The position numbers and the translations under genes were made by a program. Under the pieces are notes generated by a model. It ran no database searches, was not told the DNA's origin, and worked only from the letters and a program-made list of their open reading frames with translations. Below are positions 61,521-64,000 of a stretch of DNA of 64,000 bases, piece after piece; within the stretch, counting starts at the first letter, position 1; each line of letters begins with the position of its first letter. The DNA comes from Papaver somniferum (Eukaryota > Streptophyta > Magnoliopsida > Ranunculales > Papaveraceae), in NCBI RefSeq assembly GCF_003573695.1, contig NC_039359.1, positions 95,663,275-95,727,274 of the forward strand, written 5' to 3'.

Positions 61521-61635
61521 CAAAAACCCCAAATTTAAATGTTGGTTTCATCAAATTTTATTTTGGTTTCATCATAAAATTTGATGAAACCAAAATAAAA
61601 TTTGATGAAACCAACATTTAAATTTGGGGTTTTTG
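61521..61635 (+). repeat. Perfect 54-bp inverted repeat with 7-nt loop
   Basis: 61521-61574 is the exact reverse complement of 61582-61635; the loop is TAAAATT. Outside it, GGGGTTTTTG-like and CAAAAACCCC-like blocks continue the mirror arrangement imperfectly from about 61410 to 61700. Confidence 0.95.
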
Positions 61636-63844
61636 TCTTAATTTTGTTTTGATGGGGTTTTTGTGTTACTTTTGTTTTGATGGGTTTTTTGTGGAAGGAT
61701 GGTGACACCTCTGGGGTTATAACTCGCGGACCGAAAGAGAAAAGATTAAACCAATATTATCTTCTCCGTCTCTTGTTCTTATGCTCACTTCAGCGGCCGC
61801 CTCTGTTGTCTCCGTCTCTGTATGTCACTAACAGAGAAAACCCTCAGGCTTCTTCCATCTGCCGGCCTCTCTCTCTGTATTTTTCTCTGATTCATAAATA
61901 GTTGTTTCGTAGAATTCTAAACCTAGCATAATCTCCCGGCCCAGTCCACACACCATTCGGACCAAGGTCTACCAAGTCCCACTCCAATTGCTTCCGTCAA
62001 TATCTCATGAACTACTGGCTGCCAACATTCGTGCAAATCCTCTCCTGGTTTTCGATTCAACTCAAGACTCAGCCAGCACCTTTCGTATGTCTTCTCGATC
62101 CTTCATCCTCCGATCACAACAGCTCCACCAATCATCACAGTCGATCACCACACCATGTTGACTGCATCGCCATTTTCTTCATCTCAGCTGCAGCAAACAC
62201 AATCAACTTCGGCAACACACAGGAACCCCATGATTTCTCCACCTCGAGCTCTCTATTTGTGTTCTTCCAGAAGAACTCATGAACCACCAACTGCAAGTTT
62301 AGAGCAGCCATTACCCATCAGTGCTACTCAACTGCGTCTTCATCAACACCACATGCTTCTCCATTACGAGCTCCTAGATCCCTGAAACCATCACCGTACA
62401 TAGCTGACCATTCTTTGAACTCTGCCAGCAGCGTTTGTATCTTCCATTCTTCTTCATTCGGTTTCAACTCCACTTCTTGCTAAGCTCCAGCACCTTAGAA
62501 TTCTTCTTAAAATCTGTCCGTGTAAAATTCAGTCACGGCACCTATCAGAGCAGCTTAATCTCAGTCTACTTACGGAACTCGTCTTCGTCTTCTGTCCATG
62601 TCCGTTCATGCCTGAGCTTCAACATTTATTCATTTAACTCTTTCCATAAACGACTACAACACCACGTCCCGTTTTCTGATACAACATCGAGCCACCAACT
62701 TCTCATTCTCTGACCCTTGAAGCACCAACAACAAGACTCCATGGAAACTTGATTTCCTCAACACCATTAACAGCCAGTACCCGTCCTTCCTTGTTCCATT
62801 CAACCACAAAACTAGCTCACTGATTCCTGTCCATTTGTCCAATCAGTTAACGGCAACGTTTTGATTTTCTGAACTGCTGAATCTCGCCTGAAATATAACA
62901 GCACCGTCCAGTACCGACGCTGCTTTGAGAAGAAGAAACTGAACTCCATCAACAGGGATTGCTGCAGCTGCTTTTTCTTTCTTTTTTCCTGTTTCGTTCA
63001 CTGCCAAGTTCAAACATGATCTTCTTCCATCGAAACTTCCGTACTTCATCATCAGCAAAACAAACACCAGCATTTGCCATTCTTAGATTCGTTATCTTTT
63101 GCGTCTCCATTTGATAGCAGCTGCAACAATGGCATAACAGCCGCAAGAAGCAGCATAGCTTCCATTCCGATGATCAACATCCAACGAATTCCAGTCCATT
63201 CTCTCTTGTCCTTCAGTACAGCCAACACCCGAAGAGAACCAACACAGCTCGATCACCATCACTAGTAACCATCAGTTAGCTTCGAAGCTTGAGTCCATCT
63301 CCATTTTCGACTTCACCAATCGAAACACCAATAACTTCCGTCTGTTGCCTTCTCTACCGGTCACAACAAAGACTGATTGCAACCATCACCAGCACCGAGA
63401 AGAAACACCACTGCCTGACTATTGAGATAGTTTCTTGACTGTACAACAATAGCCATGAATCGATGGCAGTGCATACCCATCTTCACCTAGCTTTGTTGCT
63501 GTTCCGTCCATCATTGCCATCTCCATTCATATCTCGATTCAGACACAACCGAACTCCAATTATACTGTCGTTGTTGCCGTAATATCATCACCTCCACCAC
63601 GGCAGTAAACCAAGCTCCTTCCAACTGACCACGAGATCAGCTTCATTGCCCATTAATAATTATGATTTTAGTACTGAACAGAATTCACAGCACCATTTGG
63701 ACGTTGGACTATCTTCTTGGTTACCCACTAGTGGGCTTGGGCAAAGACAATCTCTAAACCATACGATCTGCTGGAGTGACATCCCTTTGGTGGTATTGCA
63801 AATGAATAGTTAAAGTAGTTGTCTCCCTCTGTTGCTAACTAGAC

Positions 63845-64000
63845 TGGTTGCTGATATATGGAAATACCAGGCCAACCCCATTTCATTGTTGTGGTTGCTG
63901 ATACATGGAAGTATCAGGCCAACCATTTTGGTTGCTGATATATGGAAATACCAGGCCAACATAACAAGTGCTACTGATATATTGAAATACCAGGCCAGCA
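63845..64000 (-). repeat. Tandem repeats at the window edge, four units
   Basis: Units near 63845, 63892, 63929 and 63968, each holding GCTGATATATGGAAATACCA followed by GGCCA. The array may continue beyond 64000. Confidence 0.85.

Larger units (their letters stand above)
60613..64000 (-). mobile_element. Element D: Athila-type LTR, minus strand, running off the window
   Basis: On the minus strand the sequence ends GTTCGACCCGTACTTGCC ... AATCCTATCA (60690 to 60613). This is the same kind of end as the LTR of element A (CTCTGTGGGAACGATCC ... GCGATCA). The body is CA-rich on the plus strand from 61960 to 63560, mirroring the GT-rich zone of the A LTR. No PBS lies beyond 60613, where element C's LTR begins, so this is a solo or truncated LTR inserted in C. 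The ORFs in this stretch (for example 62007-62282, 62435-62713) resemble nothing and are probably chance. Confidence 0.55.

Noticed and set aside
61960..63560. Several CA-rich plus-strand ORFs that look like Ser/Thr/His-rich proteins
   Set aside because: Base-composition artefacts of an Athila-type LTR on the minus strand; frames overlap and carry no domain.
1..64000. CRISPR array, bacterial operon or phage content
   Set aside because: Tandem repeats here lack unique equal-length spacers, and the gene structure is eukaryotic throughout.

Overview
This window is plant nuclear DNA. The evidence is two intron-containing genes with GT..AG junctions, LTR retrotransposons with plant-type primer-binding sites (PBS), a Stowaway-like MITE, and large AT-rich spacers. 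The repeat styles resemble what I associate with a repeat-rich early-diverging eudicot such as Papaveraceae. That is an impression, not a demonstration. All coordinates were read by eye; nothing was searched against a database.

Layout. (A) 1-10553: an Athila-type (Ty3/gypsy) non-autonomous element, with the end of a 5' LTR, a tRNA-Asp-type PBS, a short non-pol internal region, a polypurine tract and a roughly 5 kb 3' LTR. (Genic island) 10554-22011: a truncated copy of an exon 1, a decayed repeat-containing ORF, an F-box fragment, a small plastid-type membrane protein gene (three exons, + strand), and a conserved small protein gene of unknown function (three exons, - strand). (E1) 22012-24431: a solo LTR of a copia-like family. 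(B) 24929-35886: a complete LTR element with a 5-bp target duplication (ATACC). It holds a shrunken gag in sense and a spliced Plant Mobile Domain (PMD) gene in antisense, and has no pol. (E2-E7) 36731-49336: a tangle of copia-like LTR copies in both orientations. It includes a minus-strand copy with its own accessory gene (TATA box, 5' leader intron, decayed ORF). (C) about 49335-60612: a second, diverged element with the plan of B: decayed gag, protease and integrase C-terminus in sense, then a spliced antisense PMD gene. (D) 60613-64000: part of an Athila-type LTR on the minus strand, inserted in C's 3' LTR, holding a perfect 54-bp hairpin.

The most interesting system is the pair B and C. 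They are two diverged Tat-like (tRNA-Arg-type PBS) elements. In both, the pol-to-3' LTR interval carries an antisense host-style gene with a TATA box, an intron-split 5' leader, a PMD exon, small acidic or basic middle exons, and a last exon encoding an uncharacterised shared domain. In both copies the long PMD exon stays in one frame and is broken essentially only by stop codons. Extra antisense ORFs are known in Tat-lineage retrotransposons. A PMD gene with a full promoter and exon structure, kept in two families side by side, deserves proper study. The copia-like element at 38409-43316 carries a different accessory gene with the same promoter/leader-intron design.
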